Source of the DNA: Sphingomonas sediminicola
Lineage (GTDB): Bacteria; Pseudomonadota; Alphaproteobacteria; Sphingomonadales; Sphingomonadaceae
Direction: 5' to 3'
DNA length: 64,000 nucleotides
NCBI RefSeq assembly: GCF_014489515.1
Contig: NZ_CP060782.1
Location: 1,612,001-1,676,000 of the forward strand
The stretch's first letter is position 1; every line of letters starts with the position of its first letter. This document shows, one piece after another, positions 27,260 to 38,465 of this stretch. The position numbers and the translations under genes are program-made. The notes below the pieces were generated by a model. It was given only the letters and a program-made list of their open reading frames with translations, made no database searches and was not told where the DNA came from.

Positions 27260-27730
27260 TTAGCCGCAGGTAGCCGGGCAGGAGCTCAGGCGCTCAAGCA
27301 AATCGCCGATCTGGCGCGCCTGCGACGGTGTCAGCTTCGATTGAACCGCTTCCCGGATCGCGCCGGCGTAGATCGGCCACATCGACTTTCGCAAAGCCTC
27401 GCCCTTCGGCGTCGCTCGCACCCATTGGCATCGTGCGTCCTCCGAACAGCGTTCGCGCTCGACCACGCCCGCCGAGGCCATGCGATCGATCAGCCGGGAT
27501 AGATTATATTGGGCGAGCAGCAGCCGGTCCTGAAGGTCGCGGGGCCGCAGCGGCCCGCCCCGCTCCAGCTCCAAGAGCACGTCATACCACTCCAACGGCG
27601 GCAGATCGGCAGCTCTTAGCGCGCGCTCCACCTTGGAAAGCGTGCTCCGGTGCGCGCGAATCAGCTGAACCCAGGCGCGTTCCGCAACCTCGGTGCAGGC
27701 GTTCGTCCGGTCTTCCGTGCAAATCTCCAT
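27260..27730 (-). CDS. MarR-family transcriptional regulator
   Basis: The protein has the winged helix of MarR: VQLIRAHRSTLSKVERALRA, PPLEWYDVLLELERGGPLRP, RDLQDRLLLAQYNLSRLIDR (recognition helix), ASAGVVERERCSEDARCQWV (wing). I chose the ATG at 27730; the ATG at 27754 overlaps an operator-like palindrome. The Cys residues in the wing and C-terminus (SSCPATCG) could sense oxidants, which is speculation. It is divergent from a GST gene with three palindromes between them, so it likely represses that GST and itself. Confidence 0.88.
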   Translation of the reverse strand: MEICTEDRTNACTEVAERAWVQLIRAHRSTLSKVERALRAADLPPLEWYDVLLELERGGPLRPRDLQDRLLLAQYNLSRLIDRMASAGVVERERCSEDARCQWVRATPKGEALRKSMWPIYAGAIREAVQSKLTPSQARQIGDLLERLSSCPATCG

Positions 27731-27752
27731 GGGTCGGAATTCTAGCCAATTC

Positions 27753-27814
27753 ATGCACTTGCATCAATCTTGACGATTCAATGCGATTGCATATAAATAT
27801 ATATGCACTTGCAT
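27753..27814. promoter_or_regulatory. Three ATGCA-type palindromes, probable MarR operators
   Basis: ATGCACTTGCAT occurs twice, at 27753-27764 and 27803-27814, each a perfect 5-2-5 inverted repeat. Between them ATGCGATTGCAT at 27781-27792 repeats the pattern. An AT-rich stretch (ATATAAATATATAT) after the middle site could hold a -10 region. Sites sit between the MarR and GST starts, exactly where a local repressor would bind. Confidence 0.7.
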
Positions 27815-27829
27815 TGAATGGAGTCGAGA

Positions 27830-28524
27830 ATGCCGAAACACCTTCGCCTGATCAGTCACAAGCTTTGCCCCTACGTCCAGCGGGCCGTTATCGTCGCGAA
27901 GGAGAAGGGCATCGAGTACCAGCGGGTCGACATTGATCTCGCGGACAAGCCCGACTGGTTCCTGGCGATTTCGCCGACCGGCAAGGTCCCGGTCCTCGAA
28001 GTGACTCACGACGACGGAACACAGGACATCCTGTTCGAGAGCGCCGTCATTGCCGAATATCTCGACGAGATTTTAGAGGACCGCCTACTTCCCGCCGATC
28101 CCATTGCACGTGCCCGTGAGCGCGCCTGGGTGGAGTTCGCTTCGGCAACCCTCGGCGACATCTACCAGCTCTATGTCGCGCAGGACCGCGCGCAGTTCGA
28201 AAAGGCTCTGGCCTCCATCGACAGCAAGCTGGCGCAGGTTGAGCCCGAGCTTGCCGGCACCTATTTCGCCGGGGGCATTTCGGCCTCGTCGACGCGGCTT
28301 TCGCGCCGGTATTCCGCTACTTCGACGTCTTCGAACGCCGGGCGGAGTTGAACGTCCTCGAGCGGCGCCCGAAGGTTCGCGCCTGGGCCAACGTCCTGCT
28401 CAAGCGGCCCTCGGTCATCGAAGCCGTCCCAGGCAACTATTCCGACCTCCTCGTCGAATTCATCAAGGCCAAGAAATCCCATCTCGCAGGCCTGATCGAT
28501 TCCGATCTCCTCGTAGCGGCCTAG
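27830..28524 (+). CDS. Glutathione S-transferase (frameshifted), MarR-linked
   Basis: The reconstructed protein of about 231 residues has a GST N-terminal domain (RLISHKLCPYVQRAVIVAKE, KVPVLEVTHDDG, FESAVIAEYLDEI) and a C-terminal domain (AFAPVFRYFDVFERRAELNV, RRPKVRAWANVLLKRPSVIE). The CPYVQR motif resembles omega/tau-type GSTs with catalytic Cys. I chose the ATG at 27830 with GGAG upstream. A -1 frameshift in the G run at 28271-28275 (Gly-Gly-His context) splits it; one extra G restores it. It is divergent from the MarR gene. Confidence 0.85.
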
Positions 28525-28542
28525 CACGCAGCCGCTACGTTC

Positions 28543-28577
28543 GGCGCCGCGGGACACTCCCCCTCGCCCGCGGCGCC
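28543..28577 (+). terminator. Strong hairpin after the GST gene
   Basis: A perfect 11-bp stem GGCGCCGCGGG (28543-28553) and CCCGCGGCGCC (28567-28577) encloses a 13-base loop. No T tract follows, so it is either a Rho-dependent/GC-type terminator or an mRNA-stabilising hairpin. Confidence 0.5.
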
Positions 28578-28624
28578 AACCCCTTCTCGTTGTGCGAGAG
28601 CACGCGCCGTGGCACATGGGTGCC

Positions 28625-29797
28625 ATGGCGACGCACCTGAAATCGATTGAGCCGACGAAGGACCCGCTGGAGGACCTCAGCCTCCCCGGCTGGCTATACT
28701 TCGACCCGGAATTTTTCGATGCCGAGAAGCGCGCGTTCCTTCGCGCTGCGCCGCAAATCGTTTGCCACGAGAGCGAGATCGCCCAGCCGGGCGATTGGCG
28801 CACGCTCGAATATCTCGGCGAAAGCATCATCGTCATTCGCGGCGACGACGGCGAGATCCGTGCTTTCTCGAACATCTGCCGGCATCGCGGGTCCCGGCTG
28901 GTCGATGGCGAAAGGGGATGCTCGAAGGTCCTGACCTGTCCCTATCACGCGTGGAGCTTTTCGCGTGACGGGCGCCTCGTCGGCATTCCGCACCGGCAGG
29001 AGTATCCTGGGCTGCAGACGGAGAAGCTCGGACTTTTCCCGGTCGCACTCGAGAACTGGCGCGGCTTCCTGTTCATCACGCTCGAGCCAGGCGTGCCGGC
29101 GGTCGCCGAGATCATGGCGCCCTACGAGGAAGAGATTGAGCCCTACCGCTTCAGGGAATTGAGGGCGCTTCAACAGGTTCGCCTGCGGCCGCGGTCGCTC
29201 AACTGGAAGACGATCGCCGACAATTATTCCGACCACTTGCATATCCCGGTCGGCCATCCGGGCCTGACCCGCCTATTCGGCCGGAGTTACCGGATCGAAG
29301 CGCAGGAATGGGTCGACAAGATGGAAGGCGACCTGGTCGATAAGGAGTCGACCAATCCGTCGGAGCGCATCTACCAGCACCATCTTCCGTCGGTAGATCA
29401 CCTGCCGGAGAGTCACCAGCGCAAGTGGCTCTATTACAAGCTATTCCCCAACGTCGCGTTCGACATCTATCCTGACCAAGTCGACTTCATGCAGTTCCTG
29501 CCGATCAGCGCAACCGAGAGCGTCATCCGAGAGATCAGCTATGCGCTTCCCGACGACCGCCGCGAGATGAAGGCGGTGCGCTACCTCAACTGGCGCATCA
29601 ACCGCCGCGTCAATGCCGAGGACACCGAGCTGATCACTCGAGTGCAGCTCGGCATGCAGTCGCCGGCCTATGTCGCGGGGCCGCTGGGAACCAGCGAAGT
29701 CTGCCTGCGCAGCTTTGCCAGCAAGCTCAGGCGGATGATCCCGGAGGCGCGACTGGAATCGCCACCGCCGGCAGGTTGGTCTCGGCACTCGAATTAA
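28625..29797 (+). CDS. Rieske non-heme iron oxygenase, large subunit
   Basis: The protein of about 390 residues has the Rieske 2Fe-2S motif (NICRHRGSRLVDGERG then CPYHAWSFSRDGRL) near residues 80-115 and the ring-hydroxylase catalytic domain. The mononuclear iron ligands are likely in DNYSDHLHIPVGHPG. No small subunit, ferredoxin or reductase gene is adjacent. The substrate is unknown; phenylpropionate, choline-type or amine substrates are possible for such enzymes. It lies downstream of the GST/MarR pair and overlaps the converging permease gene by 71 bases. Confidence 0.88.
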   Translation: MATHLKSIEPTKDPLEDLSLPGWLYFDPEFFDAEKRAFLRAAPQIVCHESEIAQPGDWRTLEYLGESIIVIRGDDGEIRAFSNICRHRGSRLVDGERGCSKVLTCPYHAWSFSRDGRLVGIPHRQEYPGLQTEKLGLFPVALENWRGFLFITLEPGVPAVAEIMAPYEEEIEPYRFRELRALQQVRLRPRSLNWKTIADNYSDHLHIPVGHPGLTRLFGRSYRIEAQEWVDKMEGDLVDKESTNPSERIYQHHLPSVDHLPESHQRKWLYYKLFPNVAFDIYPDQVDFMQFLPISATESVIREISYALPDDRREMKAVRYLNWRINRRVNAEDTELITRVQLGMQSPAYVAGPLGTSEVCLRSFASKLRRMIPEARLESPPPAGWSRHSN

Positions 29798-31055
29798 AGC
29801 GGCGCATCGCAGCCCGGATTGCCAACCCGACTGCCAATAGTGCGATGCACCAGAGATCGGCTTCAAGACCGGTCCCGTAAGTTCCGAAGGCCAGGAACAG
29901 GATCGCCACCACGACAACAGACCGGGAGCCGACGGTCGAGCTTGCCTTCCACGCCACGAATGCGCCGGCAAAATACAAGAGGACGATAGCCGCCGTCGAA
30001 AGCAGGATGATGAAGGTATAAAGGTCGGCGGTAGAGCGGCTGCTGTTGGCGAAAACGAGCAGGATGCAAAGCACCGACCCGACGATTTGCGAGAAGTAAG
30101 GCGTGTTCGCTCCGCGCGTCCGGGTCATCACCGACGGAAGGTCTCCTCGCAGAGCCATCGAGTAGCCCAGCTCACCCGTGACCAGGATCAGGCCGTTCAG
30201 GCAGCCGATCGCGCTGACCGCGATCGCGAGCGCCGCAAGAGACGCAGCGCCGTGGCCCCAGCGGGACGCAAGGGCGTCGGCAAACGGCGCTGGAGATGCC
30301 ACGATGACGTCCACCGGCAGGAGCAGCTGAATGCCGGTGCCCGCGAGCATGTAAAGCAGCACCACGAAGACGGTCCCGCCGAAGATCGCTCGCGGAAGCG
30401 TCCGCTCGGGATCCCGGACCTTGCACACGGGAGCGGTTGCGGATTCGAACCCGGTCAAAGCGTAAAACGTCATGGCGGTGGCCGCGGCGATGTTCGCGAA
30501 CGTAACCGCTGCCGGCGCGAGGGCTTGGTAGCCGGCCCCGCTCGCGCCGCGCTCGAACAGCAGGGAGATTACCGCGAGGAGCGGCAACACCTTGATCGCT
30601 ACGGTCAGGATTTGCAGGCCGCCGACGGCCCGTGCCCCGATCGCATTGTAGGCCGTCAAGATGACGACCGAGGTAATCGCTACCGGAACGACCGAGGCGG
30701 GTCCGCCGAACGGCGGTCCGATGAACGAGAGGGTCGAGCCAACTGCAATCGCGAGCGACGCAAGCGCGACCCAGTTGGACACCCAGAAACTCCACGCGAC
30801 CAGAAATCCGACCGTGGGCCCGAATTGCCGCTCGATATTGGCCTGGATCCCGTCGCCCCCGCACTGCGAAAGCCGGGCAAGCGCGAAGGCCACGCAGAGC
30901 ATTCCAAAGCCGCTGACAAGCCAGCCGATCACGGCATTCCTGCCGAGAGGCGCAAGGCTAACCGGAAGCATGAAAATGGCCGCGCCGATGATCGTCCCGA
31001 CTACCAAGGCAGAGGTCATCCAGATGCCCATCTTGCCGTCGTCACTGTCTGCCAT
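29727..31055 (-). CDS. APC family amino acid permease
   Basis: The 442-residue protein has about 12 hydrophobic segments in the amino acid-polyamine-organocation pattern. The first helix reads TSALVVGTIIGAAIFMLPVS with the GAAIFMLP substrate-binding break, and AMTFYALTGFESATAPVCKV resembles helix 6. A second APC gene (31110-32432) lies just upstream on the same strand, so the two probably arose by duplication and form one transcript. The substrate is not clear; agmatine/ornithine-type antiport is possible. Confidence 0.87.
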   Translation of the reverse strand: MADSDDGKMGIWMTSALVVGTIIGAAIFMLPVSLAPLGRNAVIGWLVSGFGMLCVAFALARLSQCGGDGIQANIERQFGPTVGFLVAWSFWVSNWVALASLAIAVGSTLSFIGPPFGGPASVVPVAITSVVILTAYNAIGARAVGGLQILTVAIKVLPLLAVISLLFERGASGAGYQALAPAAVTFANIAAATAMTFYALTGFESATAPVCKVRDPERTLPRAIFGGTVFVVLLYMLAGTGIQLLLPVDVIVASPAPFADALASRWGHGAASLAALAIAVSAIGCLNGLILVTGELGYSMALRGDLPSVMTRTRGANTPYFSQIVGSVLCILLVFANSSRSTADLYTFIILLSTAAIVLLYFAGAFVAWKASSTVGSRSVVVVAILFLAFGTYGTGLEADLWCIALLAVGLAIRAAMRRFNSSAETNLPAVAIPVAPPGSSA

Positions 31056-31109
31056 CGACCTGCTCCCCCGCAGTTTCGAGCGACGCTGATTACATACGCA
31101 AACGCTACA

Positions 31110-32432
31110 CTATTCCGGGACCCTCGCCCGCTTCATCAGGAAATAGACCGGAATGCCGGTCGCGAGCAGTCCCGCGCCCCAGGCGGTCGCCTGCCCGCCC
31201 GCGCCGTAGAATGTCCAGAGAGCGTAAGTCGCGCCGACAAGCGCTGCGGCCGTGACCGTAGCTCCCTTCGCCTGTCCCCGCTTCAGCAGGGCAAGCATCG
31301 TCAGGGCCCCAGCGAGGTACAGTACCAGCGTCGCCGCCGTCGCTAGCAAGATGATGAAGGAGTAGATTTCGATCATTCCACTACTGAGGTTGGTCGCAAT
31401 CAGCGCGACGCTGAGGCCGCAACCGAGGATTTGCGCGTAAACCGGCGCGCCCTTTTCGTTCACCCTGGCAAAGAATCTCGGGAAGACTCCGCGCTCGGCA
31501 AGCACCAGCGGAACTTCCGCCTGGAGGAACACCCAGCCATTGAGCGCGCCCAATGCGCTGATCGCCGCGAAGGCCGCGATCACCTTGCCAGCCTCTGAGC
31601 CCCAGACGCGGCTCATCAGATCCGCGAGCGGGGCGGTCGACTTTGCCGCAACTTCCGACGGCAAGAGCAGAAAAACCGCGAAGGTCACCAGCACATAGAT
31701 GATCCCGACGAACAAGGTCCCGATCAGCGTCGCCCGGGCAATGGTCCGCCCTGGATCGATCACTCGGCCGGCGGGAACCGTCCCCGCTTCGAAACCCTGC
31801 ATGGCCCAAAGCGCAAGCGCGGCTGAGCCGGCAATTGCTGCACCCCCGACGGGCATGGGCGCGATGTTCATTGTGCCTGCCGCGGATGTCCCGCCGCCAC
31901 CGCCGAAAACCACGGCTGCCAGCAAAATTACCGCAAGAAGCGGTATGATCTTGAGCACCGTCGTGACGATCTGCACTGAACCGGACGCCCTGACGCCGCG
32001 CAGAGCGACGGCGGTCATCGCTATGACCAATGCGATTGCGGTCAACGGACCGGCGGCGGGCCGGGCAAAGAATTCCGGGGCGAAGGGCTCCAGATAGCTC
32101 ACCAGCCCGATGCCGATGGCGGCATTGGTGACCCACTGCGAAATCCAATAGGCCCACATGACGAAGAATCCGGCCATGGGACCGAATGCGCTGGCGATAT
32201 AATCATACGGCCCGCCCGCGTTCGGGATCGTCCGGGCAAGCTCCGCGAAGACATATGCCAGGCAAAGCGCGCCGCCGACGGTGATTGCCCAGCCGTAGAG
32301 CGCATTCCAGCCGAACGGGGCGAGCGCCGCCGGTAGCAGGAAAATCCCGGTCCCGATGGTATTGCCGATGACGAGAGCGAGGCAGGTCCAGAAGCCGATC
32401 TGACGCGGCGGGGCCTGTATCTCGTGTGTCAT
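31110..32432 (-). CDS. APC family amino acid permease
   Basis: The protein of about 440 residues is a second APC permease: GFWTCLALVIGNTIGTGIFL (helix 1), ARTIPNAGGPYDYIASAFGP, ALALWAMQGFEAGTVPAGRV (helix 6). It is more distant from the other copy than a recent duplicate would be. I chose the ATG at 32432; a GTG-type frame is open to 32456. It is divergent from fabD. Confidence 0.87.
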   Translation of the reverse strand: MTHEIQAPPRQIGFWTCLALVIGNTIGTGIFLLPAALAPFGWNALYGWAITVGGALCLAYVFAELARTIPNAGGPYDYIASAFGPMAGFFVMWAYWISQWVTNAAIGIGLVSYLEPFAPEFFARPAAGPLTAIALVIAMTAVALRGVRASGSVQIVTTVLKIIPLLAVILLAAVVFGGGGGTSAAGTMNIAPMPVGGAAIAGSAALALWAMQGFEAGTVPAGRVIDPGRTIARATLIGTLFVGIIYVLVTFAVFLLLPSEVAAKSTAPLADLMSRVWGSEAGKVIAAFAAISALGALNGWVFLQAEVPLVLAERGVFPRFFARVNEKGAPVYAQILGCGLSVALIATNLSSGMIEIYSFIILLATAATLVLYLAGALTMLALLKRGQAKGATVTAAALVGATYALWTFYGAGGQATAWGAGLLATGIPVYFLMKRARVPE

Positions 32433-32502
32433 TGCCGCAAGGTGTTGCAGCTTCACCGCCCCTGTGCAATCGGCGCGGCCTTCAAGAAACGACGGGGCTC
32501 CA

Positions 32503-33440
32503 ATGCGCGCATTCCTTTTTCCAGGTCAGGGCAGCCAGGCAGTCGGCATGGGCGCTGCGCTCGCCGAGGCAAGCCAGGCCGCGCGCGACACCTTCGCCGA
32601 GGTCGACGAGGCGCTCGGCCAGAACCTCTTCCGCCTGATGCGCGAAGGCCCGGAGGAGGAGCTCAAGCTCACCGAAAATGCTCAGCCCGCGATCATGGCC
32701 AATTCGCTCGCGGTGTTTGCGGCGCTGACGAAGGAAGGCGGCGTCGATTTCGCGAAAGCCGCGAATTTCGTCGCCGGTCACAGCCTGGGCGAATATTCCG
32801 CGCTCGCTGCGGCCGGTTCGTTCGACCTGCCGACCACGGCGAAGCTGCTAAAGTTGCGCGGTCAGGCAATGCAGCGGGCCGTTCCCGTCGGACAGGGCGC
32901 GATGGCCGCACTTCTCGGCGCCGATCTCGAACTCGCACGTCGCATCGCCGAAGCCGCCGCGCGGGGCGAAGTCTGCACCGTCGCAAACGATAATGACCCG
33001 ACCCAGGTTGTCCTGTCCGGTCACAAAGGCGCCATCGACCGCGTCGTCGAGATCGCGAAGGAAATGGGCGCCAAGCGCGCCATTCCCCTGCCCGTCTCAG
33101 CCCCTTCCACTGCCCGCTGATGCAGCCTGCCGCCGAAGCGATGCGCGATGCGCTCAGCTACGTAATGGTCGGCGATCCCGTTGTACCGGTCTTCGCCAAC
33201 GTCACCGCCCAGCCGGAAAGTGATCCCGACACGATCCGCAACCTGCTGGTCGAGCAGGTCACTGGAATGGTCCGCTGGCGTGAAAGCGTCGCCAACATGG
33301 GCGAAGCCGGCGTCGAGGAATTCGTCGAGCTTGGCGGCAAGGTGCTTGGGACGATGGTCAAGCGAATCCTGCCCGACGTGAAAGTCACGAGCGTCGTGTC
33401 AATCGAGGACCTCGAAGCGCTCGCGAAGGAGATTGCATAA
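32503..33440 (+). CDS. fabD: Malonyl-CoA:ACP transacylase FabD (frameshifted)
   Basis: The reconstructed 312-residue enzyme has MRAFLFPGQGSQAVGMGAAL at the start, AGHSLGEYSALAAAGSFDLP with the catalytic Ser (GHSLGEYSAL), and the catalytic His in FHCPL. It loads malonyl groups on ACP for fatty acid synthesis. A -1 frameshift in TT at 33105-33106 turns APFHCPLM into APSTAR and a stop; one extra T restores it. The stop TAA shares a base with the fabG ATG (TAATG). Confidence 0.94.
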
Positions 33441-34177
33441 TGTTCGACCTGGCCGGCATGACCGCGCTGGTGACCGGCGCTTCGGGCGGGCTCGGCAGCT
33501 CCATCGCCAAGGCGCTTTCGGCGCAAGGCGCTCGCCTCGCGGTTTCGGGCAGCAATGTCGAAAAGCTTGAGAGCTTTCGCGCCGGTCTGGGTAGCGATCA
33601 CGTCGCCCTTCCCTGCAATCTCTCCGACGGCGCGGCGGTCGACCAGCTCGTCCCGCAGGCCCTCGAAGCGCTTGGGAAGCTTGACATCCTCGTCAACAAT
33701 GCGGGCGTGACCAGGGACAACCTCCTCATGCGCATGAAGGATGAAGAGTTCGAGGACGTCATCCGCATCAATCTCGAAGCTGCGTTTCGCCTGATGCGCG
33801 CGGCCGCCAAGCCGATGATGAAGGCCCGCTTCGGCCGCATCATCTCGATCACCTCCGTCGTCGGCGTGACCGGAAATCCCGGACAGGCAAACTACGTCGC
33901 GTCAAAGGCCGGACTGATCGGCATGACTAAATCGGTCGCTCTGGAACTCGCAAGCCGTGGGATCACGGTCAACGCAATTGCCCCTGGCTTCATGACGTCC
34001 GCGATGACGGACGCGCTCAACGACCAGCAGCGTGAGGGCATTCTCTCCCGAATACCGCTCGGTCAGATGGGAAGCGGCGAGGATATCGGAGCCGCCGTTG
34101 TCTATCTAGCCAGCAAGGAAGCCGGTTACGTGACCGGCCAGACCCTCAACGTGAATGGCGGGATGGTCATGCCGTAA
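33440..34177 (+). CDS. fabG: 3-oxoacyl-ACP reductase FabG
   Basis: The 245-residue SDR has the NADP-binding TGASGGLGSSIAKALSAQGA, the NNAGVTRDNLLMRMKDEEFE segment, catalytic Ser in SITSVVGVTGNPGQANYVAS with YxxxK (YVASKAG), and the C-terminal GYVTGQTLNVNGGMVMP typical of FabG. It reduces 3-oxoacyl-ACP. It is coupled to fabD by TAATG overlap. Confidence 0.97.
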   Translation: MFDLAGMTALVTGASGGLGSSIAKALSAQGARLAVSGSNVEKLESFRAGLGSDHVALPCNLSDGAAVDQLVPQALEALGKLDILVNNAGVTRDNLLMRMKDEEFEDVIRINLEAAFRLMRAAAKPMMKARFGRIISITSVVGVTGNPGQANYVASKAGLIGMTKSVALELASRGITVNAIAPGFMTSAMTDALNDQQREGILSRIPLGQMGSGEDIGAAVVYLASKEAGYVTGQTLNVNGGMVMP

Positions 34178-35079
34178 GGAGCGCCGACGCTCCTCCTCCA
34201 CCATGCTGCCGCGAATGCCCAGCAGGCCGCTCCGGCCACCAAATCGATCGCATAATGTCCGCCGATCGGAATCGTCGAGACAATCACCAGCGCCTGCCAG
34301 CCCAGCATCGGTATCCACATCCATTTGACGTCTCGCCATGCGGCCGCGGTCATCAAGGCCAGCGCCGTGTGGAAAGACGGGAATGTCGCGACGCCCTGAA
34401 GCTGGGACGGGTCGATGACGAACTGTTTCGCCTCGCGAAGGGCAAACAGGTGGCTCAAATGATAGGTGCCCGATCCGGCCGGCAATAGTTGCTGAACCCC
34501 GACCGGAATCGGGAGAACGTAAAATGGCCCGGCCGCAGGGACCAGAGCTGAGCACACGGTCGCGACCAGCAGGCACAGATTAAACATCGTACACAATTCC
34601 CATGCGCGCTCGAACTTCCGCATATGAGCAAGCGAAAGTGCAGTGATGAACACCAGAGGAAAGGACGAATTGTAGGCGAACGCCAGGACCTCCGGCAGAC
34701 CGCGGACGCCCGCAATCACCCGAATGATCGCCTCGAGATCGATTCCCATCGAGAGGTCGGCACGATGCAACGCGGGATCGACGAACGGAAGCCCGAACGT
34801 CTGCCCCACGAGGCAAATCAGACCGCTGCCTAAACCGCCGCAGAATAGGATCATGACGACCCCCGTCCCTGCCGCGAGCCGTTCGTCGCCATCCTCACGT
34901 TCGTGCCGGCGCCGCGCGGCGAAGAGCGCGCCAAGGATCAAGGTCGTCAGAGCGATCGGGACCGGCGCAAACCTCAGCTTCAGTCCCGTTAGCCCGGCAA
35001 GGAGAAGGAAAAGTGCCGCCGTCCCCAAGCCGAAGCATGCGCTTATGTTCGCGAGGCGCACTGGTTTTGGGCTGCTCAT
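34126..35079 (-). CDS. PAP2-superfamily membrane phosphatase/phosphotransferase
   Basis: The protein of about 317 residues is multi-spanning. The C-terminal half carries the PAP2 signature: FPSFHTALALMTAA and PIGGHYAIDLVAGA, which give the SxHTA and GGHYxxD motifs of Aur1/Ipt1-like lipid phosphotransferases. The ATG at 35079 overlaps the stop of the upstream GT87 gene (ATGA). Its end overlaps fabG by about 50 bases on the other strand. The pair suggests membrane lipid or glycolipid synthesis. Confidence 0.85.
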   Translation of the reverse strand: MSSPKPVRLANISACFGLGTAALFLLLAGLTGLKLRFAPVPIALTTLILGALFAARRRHEREDGDERLAAGTGVVMILFCGGLGSGLICLVGQTFGLPFVDPALHRADLSMGIDLEAIIRVIAGVRGLPEVLAFAYNSSFPLVFITALSLAHMRKFERAWELCTMFNLCLLVATVCSALVPAAGPFYVLPIPVGVQQLLPAGSGTYHLSHLFALREAKQFVIDPSQLQGVATFPSFHTALALMTAAAWRDVKWMWIPMLGWQALVIVSTIPIGGHYAIDLVAGAACWAFAAAWWRRSVGAPYGMTIPPFTLRVWPVT

Positions 35080-36338
35080 GGCTCGCCCTTGCCACGGGTC
35101 GCCGTTGCCAACGCAAGGCCAGATGAAGCATTCCCTGCGCAACGAGATGGAAGCCCGGACCGTGCAAGGACCGCCCTGCGAAAGACCAAGACCGCCAACA
35201 GAACCATCGAAATCGGTAAGAGCGGAAGATGGACAACTTCAGCGACCTGGCGAGCGAACCAAGGCGTGGCCCAAATGTAGGCCAGGGCCGTTCGTTCGTA
35301 CTCTAGGAACGAGGTTCGCCGCCCTTCCGCGAAAAGAAATACGGCACCGAGACCGACAAGGGCGATGTCGTAGTCGAGCAGGTAGGGTGTCGATAGCGCG
35401 ATGGCGACGCACGCGGCCGCGCCCAGGACGAAGGGTGGAGCGTGGCGCGCCTTCCACAGCAGCGCGAGGCCGCTAAGCGCGCTCAGAGCCTGGATGAGGT
35501 AGGCAGGTCCTACGGGTGCACCCCACATCCGGGCCAGGGAGAACAGGCTAGCGCTTTTGTGAAGGCCGACCGCGCCCTCTTCCATGAAGTGCCTTGTGGC
35601 GCTCGCGCTCGCAGCAAAGGCGAGCCAGGCTTCGGTTCCCCAAAGGAGCCATGACAATGCGATCACGAGCGCAGCGACAGTGAAAGCCACGCCCAGCGCT
35701 CGCCAGTTCTTCGTGAACAGCAGAAACGGAGCGAGCTGGAGTGCGAGCTGCGGTTTGTAGGCCAATCCGCCGAAATAGCCGGCGCCCGTTCCTCTTCCGA
35801 CCGCTAGTGAGGCCAGGCCGGCACCGAGAAGCGCTGCTGTCAGGAATGCGTTCTGGCCATGCGCAAGGACGAGAGGGGTCAACGGAGACGCCAGGCAGAC
35901 CGCGACGCTCTTCCAATCAGTCAGGATCGCCTTCAATGCCGCTGCGAGCAGCAGAACGCTGACGGCCTGCCAGATCGCAAGCGCATGGAGATAGGGAAGC
36001 ATCGCTAGCGGACTCGCGATCAACAGGAAGACCGGCGGATAGACCCAGGCAGTCGCAAATTCCGAACCCGGGTGGGTCACGCGGACTTCTGCATTGAGGG
36101 CCGTCACGTCCCAGGCGGAGGGAGCGCTGCCGTCATTCGCCAGGCGGCCGGCATGCCAGAACGCCGAGAAATCCGTGCCGATCGGTTGACCGAACGGATC
36201 GAGCGTCCCCTGCCCTCCGAAATAGAGGAATAATAGCATCGCCAGGCCGGCAATGCCGCTGACAAGCGCGACCATACGCACGCGCTCGGGCGTGAGCCAC
36301 GCCCGCTGGACAACATACGCAACGCAACTCCGGTTCAT
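35076..36338 (-). CDS. GT87-like (DUF2029) membrane glycosyltransferase
   Basis: The 420-residue protein has about 9-11 membrane helices. A first-loop acidic motif ([17 protein letters not shown]) matches the DFxxFW pattern of GT87 mannosyltransferase-like enzymes, and [20 protein letters not shown] follows. It likely uses a polyprenyl-phosphate sugar donor on the periplasmic side. It is coupled to the PAP2 gene downstream (4-base overlap). I chose the ATG at 36338. It is divergent from dnaK. Confidence 0.8.
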   Translation of the reverse strand: MNRSCVAYVVQRAWLTPERVRMVALVSGIAGLAMLLFLYFGGQGTLDPFGQPIGTDFSAFWHAGRLANDGSAPSAWDVTALNAEVRVTHPGSEFATAWVYPPVFLLIASPLAMLPYLHALAIWQAVSVLLLAAALKAILTDWKSVAVCLASPLTPLVLAHGQNAFLTAALLGAGLASLAVGRGTGAGYFGGLAYKPQLALQLAPFLLFTKNWRALGVAFTVAALVIALSWLLWGTEAWLAFAASASATRHFMEEGAVGLHKSASLFSLARMWGAPVGPAYLIQALSALSGLALLWKARHAPPFVLGAAACVAIALSTPYLLDYDIALVGLGAVFLFAEGRRTSFLEYERTALAYIWATPWFARQVAEVVHLPLLPISMVLLAVLVFRRAVLARSGLPSRCAGNASSGLALATATRGKGEP

Positions 36339-36376
36339 ACATCCGAAACCGAGCGGCGCACCCTTATCCGAACAAT

Positions 36377-36405
36377 CCTTGTCGTTCCCTAAACGCCACC
36401 TATAT
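36377..36405 (+). promoter_or_regulatory. Possible heat-shock (sigma-32) promoter of dnaK
   Basis: CCTTGTCG at 36377-36384 and CCTATAT at 36399-36405 are separated by 14 bases. This resembles the alphaproteobacterial sigma-32 pattern (CTTG and CCTAT-type boxes). It lies about 70 bases before the dnaK ATG. Confidence 0.4.
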
Positions 36406-36474
36406 CGCCCCGAAATCAACACTTCGGCTGCCTGTTCGGGGCCGAAGAGGGGCTTTGGAGAGAGGGACTTAGAT

Positions 36475-38408
<1,934 letters not shown>

Positions 38409-38417
38409 AGGGCGATG

Positions 38418-38436
38418 CCGGCTGTAGCTCAGCCGG
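38418..38436 (+). other. Intercistronic hairpin between dnaK and dnaJ
   Basis: A perfect 7-bp stem CCGGCTG (38418-38424) and CAGCCGG (38430-38436) encloses TAGCT. No T tract follows. It may reduce readthrough or stabilise the dnaK mRNA. The string GGCTGTAGCTCAGCCGG also looks like a tRNA D-arm, but no tRNA follows. Confidence 0.5.
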
Positions 38437-38465
38437 TGTCAGCCGCGCGTACCGGGGGCGTGTAA

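Noticed and set aside
38411-38440. tRNA-like string GGCTGTAGCTCAGCCGG
   Set aside because: No anticodon arm, T-arm or CCA follows; the matching part is a simple hairpin.
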